Positions 24,700 to 33,605 are shown, counted from the stretch's first letter. The stretch: DNA of 64,000 nucleotides from Streptomyces xanthophaeus (GCF_030440515.1 NZ_CP076543.1:2232001-2296000), one strand, 5' to 3'. Program-made: numbers and translations. Notes: generated by a model not told the origin, from the letters alone.

Positions 24700-25808
24700 G
24701 CCGTCTCTTCCGGGCCGGTCCCGGGGACCTCGTGCCCGGGCTCCGCGGGCCCGGGTTCCGCGGGCCGGGCGACGTAGCGCAGTACGCCCCACATGCTCTC
24801 GGGGGGCGCCTCGCGCGGGGCCGGTTCGCGGCAGGCCTCCAGCTCGCGCAGCAGACCCGGCCCGTCGGTGCCGGAGTCGATCAGGACGAGCCGGCTCACG
24901 CGCGCTTCGCCCCGCCCCCAGGGTCCCGGGGCGAAGCGGAGGAAGCGGCCGACCGCGTGGACCTCGTAGCGCTCCTCGTGGCCGGGTACCCCGAAGTGGA
25001 CGAAGCCCTTGATCCGGTAGAGCCCGGCCGGACGCCGGTCGAGGAAGTCGATGAACCGGCGCGGGGACAGGGCCTGTTCGGAGGTGAACTCCGTGCTCTC
25101 GTACGCGGCGTGCGCGTGACCGCAGCGGTCGTGGCCGCGGTCGTGGCCGGCTCCCTCCGCGAGCAGGTCCTCGAAGGAGAGCTGCCCGCGGGTCTCGGTC
25201 CAGGGCCGCCGGTCGAAGAGCAGTTCCGGGTCGATCCGCCCGTGGTCGGTGGCCAGGACCGGGGTGCCCGGGGCGCAGAGCACGGCGAGCTCCTGCTCGA
25301 TCCGCGCCTGCTCGGCCGCGTCCACCCGGTCGGTCTTGTTGAGTACCACCAGGTCCGCGACGGCGAGGTGGCGGTCGGTCTCCGGGTGTCTGGTCCGGGT
25401 GGCGTCGAATTCGGCGGCGTCCACGACCTCCACCATGCCGCCGTACCGGATGGCCGGGTTCTCGCTGGCCATGAGCATCCGGATCATCTCCTGGGGCTCG
25501 GCCAGTCCGCTCGCCTCGATGACGATCACGTCGATCCGGTGGACGGGGGCGGAGAGCTTCTCCAGGTACGCGTCGAGTTCGCTGCCGTCGACGGCGCAGC
25601 ACAGGCAGCCACCGCCGAGGGAGACCATGGAGTCCCCGACCTGTCCGGCCACCGACATCGCGTCGATCTCGATCGATCCGAAGTCGTTGACGACCACCCC
25701 GATCCGGGTGCCCCCACGACTGGCCAGGAGGTGGTTCAGCACGGTGGTCTTGCCGGATCCGAGGAAACCGGCGAGGACGACGACGGGGATGGGCTGCCTG
25801 CTGTTCAC
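24696..25808 (-). CDS. CobW/COG0523-family GTP-dependent metallochaperone
   Basis: A 370-residue G3E GTPase. The P-loop GFLGSGKTT lies at about 14-22, the conserved metal motif GGCLCC around 66-71, switch and ExxG segment IEASGLAEP around 98-106, and NKTD around 160. A His-rich insert (GHDRGHDRCGHAHAAY, around 228-243) is a likely metal-binding loop, and the C-terminal CobW_C domain runs from about 255 to 340. Members insert or traffic zinc, cobalt or iron; without a zinc-regulated neighbour the metal is unclear. The Pro/Gly-rich tail overlaps the Mrr-TerD gene by 4 bp. Confidence 0.9.
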   Translation of the reverse strand: MNSRQPIPVVVLAGFLGSGKTTVLNHLLASRGGTRIGVVVNDFGSIEIDAMSVAGQVGDSMVSLGGGCLCCAVDGSELDAYLEKLSAPVHRIDVIVIEASGLAEPQEMIRMLMASENPAIRYGGMVEVVDAAEFDATRTRHPETDRHLAVADLVVLNKTDRVDAAEQARIEQELAVLCAPGTPVLATDHGRIDPELLFDRRPWTETRGQLSFEDLLAEGAGHDRGHDRCGHAHAAYESTEFTSEQALSPRRFIDFLDRRPAGLYRIKGFVHFGVPGHEERYEVHAVGRFLRFAPGPWGRGEARVSRLVLIDSGTDGPGLLRELEACREPAPREAPPESMWGVLRYVARPAEPGPAEPGHEVPGTGPEETA

Positions 25809-25832
25809 CCGGCCGATCGTAGCGAGGCTCCG

Positions 25833-26984
25833 TCAGCGCAAGGGCGGCACCGGGTGGGGCGGGGTGGGGCCGGTGTACCGGGCGGCCGGACGGATGATCT
25901 TCGAGTCGGTGGCCTGTTCGAGGATGTTCGCGCTCCAGCCGACCACGCGGGCCGCGCAGAAGGTCGGTGTGAACATCTCGCGCGGGAGCCCGCAGAGCTC
26001 CATGACCACGCCCGCGTAGAACTCCACGTTGGTGTGCAGTTCCCGGCCGGGCTTCAGTTCGGCGAGGATCTCCTCGACCTGGCGCTCGACCTCGACGGCG
26101 AAGTCCACGAGGGGACCGCCGAACCGGAGGGCGATCTCGCGCAGCATGCGGGAGCGGGGGTCCTCGGTGCGGTAGACGGGGTGGCCGAAGCCCATGATCC
26201 GGTCGCCCGCCAGGACCCGCTCGCGGATCCACGGCCCGATCCGGTCCACGGTCCCGATGGCGTCGAGGGTGTCCAGGGCCCGGCTGGGGGCGCCGCCGTG
26301 CAGGGGGCCGGAGAGCGCGCCGATCGCCCCGGTCAGGCAGGCGGCGACATCGGCGCCGGTGGAGGCGATCACCCGGGCGGTGAACGTCGAGGCGTTGAAG
26401 CCGTGGTCGACGGTGGATATCAGGTACCGCTCGACCGCGCGAGCCCGGACCGGGTCGGGTTCCCGGCCGGTCAGCATGTAGAGGTAGTTGGCGGCGTACG
26501 GGAGGTCCTCGCGCGGCTCCACCGGCTCCAGGCCCTGCCCGAGCCGGTGCAGGGCGGTCAGCAGGGTCGGTACGGCGGCGCAGGCGGCCAGCGCGTCGGC
26601 GGCCCGGCTGCCGGGGTCGATGTCGTAGACCGGGCGGAAGCCGGCGCAGGCGCCGAGCAGCGAGAGCGCGGTGCGCAGCCCGGCCAGGGGGCCGGAGAGC
26701 CGGGTCGCCCGGGCCAGGGCCGGCAGGGCGTCCCGCACCTCCTCGGGCAGTCGGCGCAGGGGTGCGATCTCGGCCGCGAAGGCGGCGCGCTCTGCGGCGT
26801 CGGCCGGGAGCGTGCCCCGGAACATCAGGTGCCACACGTCCTCGAAGCTTCGGGTGGCGGCGAGCTCGACGGCCGAGTACTGGCGGTAGTGGTAGAAGCC
26901 CTCCCGGCCCCGGACGTCGCCCAGCCCGGTTTCGGTGACCACGACTCCCGCGAGGCCGCGGGGTACTTCCAAGGTGGTGTTCAT
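25833..26984 (-). CDS. citrate synthase / 2-methylcitrate synthase family enzyme
   Basis: A 383-residue citrate synthase fold protein that would condense acetyl-CoA or propionyl-CoA with oxaloacetate. Active-site regions are visible: HGFNAS (around 190), GPLHGGAPS (catalytic His), GFGHPVYRTEDPR (catalytic His) and TNVEFYAGVV, where the usual NVDF Asp is a Glu. The start at 26984 matches the family; upstream in-frame codons MDGRS are an alternative. It is divergent from a second, HTH-fused citrate synthase (SCO5831/5832-like pair, from memory), with a shared 80-bp promoter region. Confidence 0.92.
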   Translation of the reverse strand: MNTTLEVPRGLAGVVVTETGLGDVRGREGFYHYRQYSAVELAATRSFEDVWHLMFRGTLPADAAERAAFAAEIAPLRRLPEEVRDALPALARATRLSGPLAGLRTALSLLGACAGFRPVYDIDPGSRAADALAACAAVPTLLTALHRLGQGLEPVEPREDLPYAANYLYMLTGREPDPVRARAVERYLISTVDHGFNASTFTARVIASTGADVAACLTGAIGALSGPLHGGAPSRALDTLDAIGTVDRIGPWIRERVLAGDRIMGFGHPVYRTEDPRSRMLREIALRFGGPLVDFAVEVERQVEEILAELKPGRELHTNVEFYAGVVMELCGLPREMFTPTFCAARVVGWSANILEQATDSKIIRPAARYTGPTPPHPVPPLR

Positions 26985-26993
26985 GGATCGACC

Positions 26994-27006
26994 ATCCATG
27001 ATGGAT
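26994..27006. promoter_or_regulatory. inverted repeat ATCCAT-G-ATGGAT
   Basis: A 13-bp perfect inverted repeat 10 bp upstream of the minus-strand citrate synthase start, adjoining the larger repeat at 27004-27033. It could be part of a composite operator or the ribosome-site region. Confidence 0.35.
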
Positions 27007-27033
27007 TCAATCGCTGTCAATATTGATTGAATC
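27004..27033. promoter_or_regulatory. candidate operator between the citrate synthase genes
   Basis: Two perfect 9-bp arms, GATTCAATC (27004-27012) and GATTGAATC (27025-27033), with a 12-bp spacer that itself overlaps the palindrome TCAATATTGA (27017-27026). The site holds four TCAAT/ATTGA half-sites in the AT-richest stretch of the region, midway between the divergent starts. The natural candidate ligand is the N-terminal DNA-binding domain of the HTH-citrate synthase. Confidence 0.6.
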
Positions 27034-27064
27034 AACCTACCTGTCCATCTGTAGGGTGTGGGTC

Positions 27065-28300
27065 ATGAGCGACCAGACGGACAGCGGGCGCAGGCTCAGC
27101 ACGCAGGAGGCGGCCCGCGCACTCGGGGTGAAACCGGCGACCGTGTACGCGTACGTCAGCCGGGGCCAGCTCACCAGCCGCCGCGATCTCGCCGGGCGGG
27201 GCAGCAGCTTCGACGCCGCCGAGGTGGAGGCGCTGGCCCGGCGGAGCCGGCGCGAAGCGGCGGCCCCCGCCGGGGAGCTCTCCGTCCGCACGGCGCTCAC
27301 CCTCATCGAGCCCGACCGGTACTTCTTCCGCGGCGTGGACGCCGTGGAGCTGGCCTCCCGGTACCGCTACGAGGAGGTCGCCGAGTGGCTCTGGACGGGC
27401 ACCCTCACGCCGGGAGCCCGGTTCACCGCGCCCCCGCAGGCCCTGGAGGCGGCCCGGCGGGCGGTGGCCGCGCTGCCTGAACATGGCGGCCCCATCGACC
27501 GGTTGCGGGTGGCGGTCGCCGCCGCCGCGGTGGCGGATCCGCTGCGCTTCGACCTGTCCGAGGAGGCGGTCCTCGGCTCCGCGCGCGCCCTGGTCCCGAC
27601 GCTGGTCGGCGCGCTGCCCGCGGCGGGCCCGGCCCGGTGGGCCGGGGACGGCCGGATCGCCCGGCAGTTGTGGTCGCGGCTGACGGCGCGGGAGCCGGAC
27701 CCGGACGCGCTGGCCGTGCTGGACCTCGCGCTGGCCCTGCTGGTCGACCACGACCTGGCCGCCTCGACCCTGGCCGTACGGGTGGCCGCCTCCGCGCGCG
27801 CCCATCCGTACGCGGCGGTGTCCGCCGGGCTCGGCGCCCTGGAGGGCCCGCTCCACGGCGCGGCCGGACGGCTGGCGCACCGGATGCTGGTGGAGGTGCT
27901 GGAACAGGGCGGGGCCGCGCCGGTGGTGGCGGAGTACCTGAGGGCGGGACGCCGGGTCCCCGGGCTCGGCCACCGGCTGTACCGGGGCGAGGACCCTCGC
28001 GCGCGGGCGCTCTTCGCCCGGCTGGAAGAGCTGGAGCAGGCGGGTCCGGCGCTGGGTGCGGCGCGCGAGGTGGCCGCGGTGATGGCCCGGCAGGGCGGGC
28101 TGCACGCGAATGTGGACCTGGCGCTGGCCGTACTGACGGTGTCGTGCGGGATGCCGCCGGAGGCCGGGGAGACGGTCTTCGCGGTGGCCCGTACGGCGGG
28201 CTGGATGGCGCACGCCCTGGAGGAGTACCAGGAGCGGCCGCTGCGGATGCGGCCCAGTGGGCAGTACCACGGCCCCCGCCCGCCCCAGCCGATGCCGTGA
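27065..28300 (+). CDS. citrate synthase-like protein with N-terminal DNA-binding domain
   Basis: A 411-residue fusion. Residues about 8-60 form a MerR/excisionase-type helix-turn-helix (RLSTQEAARALGVKPATVYAYVSRGQL). Residues about 75-400 are a citrate synthase fold with GPLHGAAGR, GLGHRLYRGEDPR and HANVDLALAVL, so the catalytic His, His and Asp are all present. The protein may be an enzyme that reports its own substrate state to DNA, or a former enzyme used as a sensor. It is divergent from a plain citrate synthase, and the inverted repeat between them is its probable binding site. Confidence 0.9.
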   Translation: MSDQTDSGRRLSTQEAARALGVKPATVYAYVSRGQLTSRRDLAGRGSSFDAAEVEALARRSRREAAAPAGELSVRTALTLIEPDRYFFRGVDAVELASRYRYEEVAEWLWTGTLTPGARFTAPPQALEAARRAVAALPEHGGPIDRLRVAVAAAAVADPLRFDLSEEAVLGSARALVPTLVGALPAAGPARWAGDGRIARQLWSRLTAREPDPDALAVLDLALALLVDHDLAASTLAVRVAASARAHPYAAVSAGLGALEGPLHGAAGRLAHRMLVEVLEQGGAAPVVAEYLRAGRRVPGLGHRLYRGEDPRARALFARLEELEQAGPALGAAREVAAVMARQGGLHANVDLALAVLTVSCGMPPEAGETVFAVARTAGWMAHALEEYQERPLRMRPSGQYHGPRPPQPMP

Positions 28301-28310
28301 CGGGTCGGTC

Positions 28311-28342
28311 CGGCCCGGGCTCCGGCCGGCCCGGGCTCCGGC
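28311..28342. repeat. tandem duplication of a 16-bp unit between convergent genes
   Basis: CGGCCCGGGCTCCGGC occurs twice in direct succession (28311-28326 and 28327-28342), followed by CCCGGGC. The units contain self-complementary GCCCGGGC cores, so the stretch could fold and end transcription from either side. It lies between the HTH-citrate synthase and the convergent SARP gene. Confidence 0.6.
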
Positions 28343-28367
28343 CCCGGGCGTCAGTCGGCCCCGGGTC

Positions 28368-31300
28368 TCAGGCGGCTCCCCACGGGCTGTGCCACCGCCG
28401 GGCGATGGCCGTCGCGCGCGCGAAGTGGCCTGCGGCCTCGTCCTCGCGGCCCAGCAGCACGGCCAGTTCGCCCAGGGTGCGGGCGACCGGGCGCACGGCC
28501 ACGGTGAACCCGGAGGAGGGCGGGGGTGCGTCGCGGTACGGCAGCAGGGCCGCGTACAGCTCCTCGGCGCCCGCCCGCTCGCCGAGCATGACCAGGGTCA
28601 TCGCCCGGAAGGTCGCGAAGATCTTGAAGAAGTAGTCCGTCCGCAGCGGCCCCGCCCGGTCGAGGACCTCGCGGGCCTCCCGTTCCTCGCCCGCGGCGGC
28701 CAGTGCGACCGCGAACAGGTCCCCGGCCGGCGGGCCGAAGGCCGCGTACACCTGCCGCAGCTGTGGCAGCGACTCCGCGAGCCGCCCCTGGCTCACCCGC
28801 AGCGTCGCGAGCGCGACTGCCAGGATCCCCTCCGCGTGCGGGGATCCCTGCCGGGCCATCCGCGCTGCCGCCTGCCGGTAGAGGTGTTCGGCCTCCTCGA
28901 ACCGCCCCTCGACGTGGGCCCAGGTCGCCTCGACGGTCTCGCCGACGGCGACCGGCCCGGACATCCGGTAGGTCCGCGCGAACCGTGTCCACCGTTCCAC
29001 GAGCCGACGGGCACCGGCCACATCGCCCTCGGCGGCCAGCGCCGTGGAACGGATGAACATCCCGTACCACTGGTGGCCCGGCAGCTCGTGCGCGGCGCCG
29101 ATCCGTTCGAGTTCCCCGCCGAGCGCGGCGCGTTCGGGCCATTCCAGGTCGGCGTCGAGTTCCTTGACCAGCGCCGCGAGCGCCCCCGCCCGCAGCACGG
29201 GGTCCCCGGTGCCCTCCGCGAGGGCGAGCGCCTCGCGCGCCGCTGCCCGTACGCCCGCCACCTTGGCGTCGGACAGCTCGGCGGCGTAGGCGCCCAGAAG
29301 CCCGCACCGAACGGCCGGTGCGTGGCCGGGCCGCGCCAGCAGGCCCTCCAGCAGTTCCACCACCGGTGCGTCGACCACGCCATAGGGCCGCGTCTGCCAC
29401 GGGGTCGGCTCGGTCCATGCCGTGAACGCCGCGATCAGCAGGTCGTCCCGTCCGGCGCCGACGGCGCGGTCGATCGCGGTACGCCGGGTCGTACGGGCCG
29501 CCATGACCGCCCCCGCCCGCACCTGGGCCCGTACCAGCCGGCCCAGCAGCTCGGCGCGCTCGGCGTCCCGGTCGCCGCCGGACGCCGCGGGAATCCGCTC
29601 GAAGCACTCCACCGCCTCGGCGAGCAGCGCGGCGGCCACGTCATGGGCGAAACGGCTCTCGGCGAGCCCGGCGGCCCGCAGGCAGTACCCGACCGCCTTC
29701 GCCGCCGTCGCCGAGGAGGCCGCGCGTACGTGGTGGTGGGCCAGCGCGGAGACGTCGTCCGGGGCGAGCCGCTCCAGGCAGGCCGCGATCCGGCCGTGCA
29801 TCCGCGAGGAGCGCAGCCGGCTGAGGTCCGCCAGCAGGGTGTCGCGTACCAGCGCGTGGGCGAACCGGACCCGCCCGGGCTCGGGTTCGACCAGCAGCCC
29901 GGCGAGCAGACCGGCCTCCAGCGCGCCCAGTACGCCGTCCTCTCCGGTGTCCGCCGCCCCGACCAGGACCTCGACGCCCGACTCCCGTCCGGCCACCGCG
30001 GCCAGGCGCAGTACGGCCACCACCGCCTCGGGGAGGCGTCCGAGCCGCCGGCGCAGCACGTCCCGTACGCCCTCGGGCACCTCGGACAGCGCCACCAGTG
30101 AGCCCTCGCTGCCCAGCAGCCTGGCGCTCTCCCGGACGTAGAAGGGGTTCCCTCCCGTACGTTCGGCCAGCGCGGTCACGACCTCCGCGTCGACCTGCGG
30201 GCCGCCCACGGCACGGACCACCTCGGCCACGGCCTCCTCGGTGAGGCCGCGCAGGGCGATCCGGGCCGGTGAACGCCGTGCCAGTGCGGCCAGGGTGTCG
30301 CCGAGCCGGCCCTCCGTGTCCTCCGGCCGGTACGCGCCCACGACGAGCAGCGCGGTGCCCGGGGGGAGTTCGGCCGCCCCCGACAGCAGGGCCAGCGTCT
30401 CGGCGTCGGCCCAGTGCAGGTCGTCCAGGACCACGGCGACGGGCCGCCCGCGCGCCGCCTCCGCCAGCCACCGGCCGACGGCGCGGTGCAGCCGGAACCG
30501 GCCGGCGGCGACATCCTCGCCGACGGCCGCACGGCCGGCGGCGGGAGCGCCCTCGGCCAGCAGGGGCGCCAGCGCGGCGGCCGCCGCGGGCTCGGGCGGG
30601 GCGGCCGCCGCGACGGCGCGCAGGGCTTCGACCCAGGCCCAGGCGGGGGGTGCGCCCTCGGCGTCGGTGGTGCGCCCGAAGGCGACGAGCCAGCCCTCGG
30701 CGCGGAGCCGGTCGCCGAGGGCGTGCAGCAGCGCCGTCTTGCCCAGCCCGGCCTCGCCGGTGACCAGCGCGACGCCGGGGCCGGCCGCGCGGGCCCGGTG
30801 CGCCGCATCTGTCAGCCGCTCCAGTTCCTCGTCGCGCCCGACGAACAGCTCGGCGCCGGTGGCGGCCGGCGCCGCGGGCTGCCCTGGCCGGGGCACCGGG
30901 CCCGGCGCCGCGGACCGCTCGGGCGACGCGGGGAGCACGGGCTCCGGTGACCGCGTGGCGTCGCGCAGCACCCGGTCGTCCTGGGCCAGGACCGCCTTCT
31001 CCAGCTCCACCAGGGCGGCACCGGGATCCAGGCCCACCTCGTCGGCGAGTACCGTCCTGGCCCGGCGCAGTACCGAGAGCGCGTCGGCCTGCCGGCCCGC
31101 CGCCCACAGGGCGAGGGCGTGGAGCCGCCAGGCCTCCTCTCGCAGCGGCTCGTCGCGGGTCAGTGACGCGGCCTCGGCGACCGCCCCGGCGATGTCGGCG
31201 CCGCCCCGCAGCCCGGCGGCGATGCCGAGTTCGCGGGCGGCCAGCCGCAGCTCGCCGAGCCGCATGATCTCGGCGTGGGTCCACGGCTCGTCGGCCGTCT

Positions 31301-31730
31301 CCGCGTACGCCGGCCCCTGCCACAGCGCCAGCGCCTCGCGGAGCAGGACTCCGGCGGCGTCCGGCTCGGCGGGCAGGGCCGCGCGGGCCCGGCCGAGCAG
31401 CCGCTCGAAACGCCAGGCATCGACCGCGTCCTCGGGCAGCCGCAGCGCGTACCCGGGCGGCGCGCTCACGAGCAGCCGGGCGGGGGTGCGCGGGGCCCGG
31501 CCCGGTTCGAGGAGGCGGCGCAGGTTGGAGACGTAGGCCTGGAGCGAGGCGACGGCCCGGGCGGGCGGCGCCCCCTGCCAGAGCTCCTCGATCATCCGGT
31601 CGACGGACACGACCCGGCCGCGCGCCGATACGAGCAGGGCCAGTACGGAGCGCTGGCGGTGGCCGCCGAGCGGGATCGCCTCGCCGTCCCGCTCGGCCGC
31701 GAAGGAGCCGAGTACGCGTATGTGGACCAT
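28368..31730 (-). CDS. large SARP/AfsR-type regulator (BTAD plus STAND ATPase)
   Basis: A 1120-residue regulator. The start at 31730 (MVHIRVLGSF) matches the SARP N-terminus. An OmpR-type winged helix (about 1-95: GGHRQRSVLALLVSARGRVV...) and bacterial transcriptional activator domain (about 100-245) are followed by a STAND-type ATPase (about 290-660, P-loop GEAGLGKTALL, Walker B VAVVLDDLHWAD) and a TPR-rich C-terminal half (about 700-1120). SARPs bind direct heptamer repeats at 11-bp spacing, and three such repeats lie 64-100 bp upstream. It is divergent from the hemerythrin operon, which is its likely target together with itself. Confidence 0.93.
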   Translation of the reverse strand: MVHIRVLGSFAAERDGEAIPLGGHRQRSVLALLVSARGRVVSVDRMIEELWQGAPPARAVASLQAYVSNLRRLLEPGRAPRTPARLLVSAPPGYALRLPEDAVDAWRFERLLGRARAALPAEPDAAGVLLREALALWQGPAYAETADEPWTHAEIMRLGELRLAARELGIAAGLRGGADIAGAVAEAASLTRDEPLREEAWRLHALALWAAGRQADALSVLRRARTVLADEVGLDPGAALVELEKAVLAQDDRVLRDATRSPEPVLPASPERSAAPGPVPRPGQPAAPAATGAELFVGRDEELERLTDAAHRARAAGPGVALVTGEAGLGKTALLHALGDRLRAEGWLVAFGRTTDAEGAPPAWAWVEALRAVAAAAPPEPAAAAALAPLLAEGAPAAGRAAVGEDVAAGRFRLHRAVGRWLAEAARGRPVAVVLDDLHWADAETLALLSGAAELPPGTALLVVGAYRPEDTEGRLGDTLAALARRSPARIALRGLTEEAVAEVVRAVGGPQVDAEVVTALAERTGGNPFYVRESARLLGSEGSLVALSEVPEGVRDVLRRRLGRLPEAVVAVLRLAAVAGRESGVEVLVGAADTGEDGVLGALEAGLLAGLLVEPEPGRVRFAHALVRDTLLADLSRLRSSRMHGRIAACLERLAPDDVSALAHHHVRAASSATAAKAVGYCLRAAGLAESRFAHDVAAALLAEAVECFERIPAASGGDRDAERAELLGRLVRAQVRAGAVMAARTTRRTAIDRAVGAGRDDLLIAAFTAWTEPTPWQTRPYGVVDAPVVELLEGLLARPGHAPAVRCGLLGAYAAELSDAKVAGVRAAAREALALAEGTGDPVLRAGALAALVKELDADLEWPERAALGGELERIGAAHELPGHQWYGMFIRSTALAAEGDVAGARRLVERWTRFARTYRMSGPVAVGETVEATWAHVEGRFEEAEHLYRQAAARMARQGSPHAEGILAVALATLRVSQGRLAESLPQLRQVYAAFGPPAGDLFAVALAAAGEEREAREVLDRAGPLRTDYFFKIFATFRAMTLVMLGERAGAEELYAALLPYRDAPPPSSGFTVAVRPVARTLGELAVLLGREDEAAGHFARATAIARRWHSPWGAA

Positions 31731-31793
31731 GACACCACCAACGTACGCCGCATCGGTCAACTCCGGCCCGTACAAGGCCGAATGGCGTCAGGG

Positions 31794-31830
31794 AACCTTC
31801 CAAGTACCTTCCAAGAACCCTCCATGTACC
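31794..31830. promoter_or_regulatory. three 11-bp direct repeats, candidate SARP operator
   Basis: AACCTTCCAAG, TACCTTCCAAG and AACCCTCCATG follow each other without a gap (31794-31826), with TACC beginning a fourth. The spacing equals the 11-bp period of known SARP sites. It lies between the SARP start (31730, minus) and the hemerythrin start (31849, plus). No clear -10 box was seen in either direction, so the regulated promoter is undetermined. Confidence 0.65.
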
Positions 31831-31848
31831 GACGTCGAGTCTCTTTCC

Positions 31849-32562
31849 ATGAAGACGACACAGCCACGGACACGGACGGCACGAGCTCCGCGATCGGACC
31901 GGAGCACGGCACGGCCGAACACCCACGAGATGGTGGTCATCCACCGCGGCCTGCGCCGCGAGGCGCGCCTGCTGGTCGAGCTGATCGCCGCGGTGGCCCC
32001 CGGCGACACGGCGCGGGCACGGGTCCTCGGGGAGCACTTCCGCGACTACCGGCTCGGCCTGACGGGCCACCACCACGGCGAGGACGAGCACCTGTGGCCG
32101 CCGCTGATGGCCCGGGTCGACCTCGAAGCGGATCTCGTCCTGCGCATGGAGGCCCAGCACGAGCGGGTGGCTGCGAGTCTCGCGGCCGCCGGGGAGGCCC
32201 TGCCCGCCTGGGAGAACCGGGCCGGGGAGGCGGAACGCGACACGCTCGTGTCGGTCCTCGCCGAGCACCGGACGGTGCTGCTGGAGCACCTGGACGACGA
32301 GGAGGAATCGCTCCTGCCGCTCGCCGCCCGCCACCTGTCCGCACACGAGTGGGACCGGCTGGGCGAGCACTTCCTGGCCGCCACGCCCAAGCCCAAGCTG
32401 CTGTTCTTCCTCGGGATGGTCCTGGAGGACGCCGACCGGGCCGAGCGCGCGGCGATGCTCGCCGGGCTGCCTCTCATCGGGCGCCTGCTGTGGCACACCG
32501 TCGGGCGGCCCGCCTACGTCCGCCGGATGCGCACCGTCCGCCGCGCCACCGCCCCGCGCTGA
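31849..32562 (+). CDS. hemerythrin HHE-domain protein
   Basis: A 237-residue protein. After a basic N-terminus (MKTTQPRTRTARAPR) a hemerythrin-like four-helix domain occupies about 25-165, with di-iron-type motifs HRGLRRE, HHHGEDEHLWPPL, QHERV and HRTVLLEHLDDEEESLLP. It should bind O2, NO or reactive oxygen at a di-iron centre. The start is only 19 bp after the SARP-type repeats, so the message may be almost leaderless; the longer open frame runs through the repeats and is less likely. It is the first gene of an operon with DUF4267 and cupin genes. Confidence 0.88.
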   Translation: MKTTQPRTRTARAPRSDRSTARPNTHEMVVIHRGLRREARLLVELIAAVAPGDTARARVLGEHFRDYRLGLTGHHHGEDEHLWPPLMARVDLEADLVLRMEAQHERVAASLAAAGEALPAWENRAGEAERDTLVSVLAEHRTVLLEHLDDEEESLLPLAARHLSAHEWDRLGEHFLAATPKPKLLFFLGMVLEDADRAERAAMLAGLPLIGRLLWHTVGRPAYVRRMRTVRRATAPR

Positions 32563-32610
32563 TCCCCCTCCCCTCCGCCCGCCCTCTCGCCCACCTTCAG
32601 GAGAATTCCC

Positions 32611-33033
32611 ATGTCCCTCAAGCGCCTCACCACCGTCCTGGCCGCCACCGGCGGCGCGTTCATCCTGTACGTCGGGCTCAGCTACCTGTTCGCACCGCAG
32701 GCCACCGCCGCCGACTTCGGGCTGCCGACCTGGCCGCAGCACGACGGCGCCGCTTTCCTCGCCGTCAAGGGCGTACGCGACGTCGCGACCGGTCTGGTCG
32801 TCCTCGCGCTCCTGCTCACGGGGCAGCGCCGGGCGCTCGGCTGGGCGCTGGCGGCGATCACCTTCATCCCCGCCGGCGACATGGTGATCGTCCTCGCCGA
32901 CGACGGAGCCGCGGGTCAGGCCTACGGGGTCCACGGGGCCACGGCCCTCGCCGTCGCGCTGACCGCGGGCCTCCTGCTGCGCGAGCGTCCGGCCCCTGCC
33001 GTCCGCGCCGCCACCGAGCCGGCCCGGACCTGA
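32611..33033 (+). CDS. DUF4267-type small membrane protein
   Basis: A 140-residue protein with four hydrophobic segments (about 7-28, 47-70, 75-95 and 108-125) and the conserved KGVRDVATGLVVLALL segment of DUF4267. The ribosome site CAGGAGAATTCCC precedes the ATG. It is the middle gene of the hemerythrin operon. Function unknown. Confidence 0.82.
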   Translation: MSLKRLTTVLAATGGAFILYVGLSYLFAPQATAADFGLPTWPQHDGAAFLAVKGVRDVATGLVVLALLLTGQRRALGWALAAITFIPAGDMVIVLADDGAAGQAYGVHGATALAVALTAGLLLRERPAPAVRAATEPART

Positions 33034-33110
33034 CCACCCGCCCGCCCGCCCTCCCTCACCGGCTCCGGTCCCCATCCCCCCTCCCCTCCCCTCCCCCAGG
33101 AGAAGACGAC

Positions 33111-33605
33111 ATGTCCCTGATCGTGCCTACCTTCGACGAATCGGTGATCGTGCGCTCGGCCGAGGCCGAGACGATCGGCGCCGCCCCGACCACAATCCGG
33201 CTCCTGGCCGACGGCGGTTCCACCGGCGGCGCCCTGTCGACACAGCGGGTGAGCCTGCTGGACGGCGCCGACGGGGCCGCGCCCCACCACCACTCCCGGT
33301 CCGCAGAGCTCTTCTACCTGCTCGACGGCACCGCGCAGCTCCTGTCCGGCGACCAGGTGGTGACCGCGGAACGCGGCGACCTCGTCATCGTGCCGCCCGG
33401 ACTCGATCACGCGTTCGCCGCCGCGCCCGGTGAGAACGCCGACATCCTCATCGTCATCACGCCGGGCATCGAACGGTTCGAGTACTTCCGCCACCTGGAA
33501 CGGATCGCCTACGGGAAAGTGCCCCCGGAGTCCCTGCTGGACGTCCAGGATCTCTACGACACCTACTTCACCCGCAGTGAGGTGTGGAACACGCTCCGGG
33601 CATGA
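33111..33605 (+). CDS. cupin-domain protein
   Basis: A 164-residue cupin. The metal-binding motif 1 is APHHHSRSAELFYLLDG (around 55-72) and motif 2 is PGLDHAFAAAPGENADILIV (around 94-112). The ATG at 33111 is preceded by CAGGAGAAG. Similar small cupins act as quercetinase-like or storage-type metalloproteins; substrate unknown. It is the last gene of the hemerythrin operon. Confidence 0.88.
   Translation: MSLIVPTFDESVIVRSAEAETIGAAPTTIRLLADGGSTGGALSTQRVSLLDGADGAAPHHHSRSAELFYLLDGTAQLLSGDQVVTAERGDLVIVPPGLDHAFAAAPGENADILIVITPGIERFEYFRHLERIAYGKVPPESLLDVQDLYDTYFTRSEVWNTLRA

Noticed and set aside
20047..26835. Very long minus-strand open frame across parC and the Mrr-TerD gene
   Set aside because: Antisense of strongly supported genes; Arg/Gly/Ala-rich product and lack of stops are expected from high GC.
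29641..33075. Long minus-strand frame antisense to the hemerythrin operon and out of frame with the SARP gene
   Set aside because: Low-complexity Arg/Gly product; the SARP and hemerythrin frames carry the recognisable domains.
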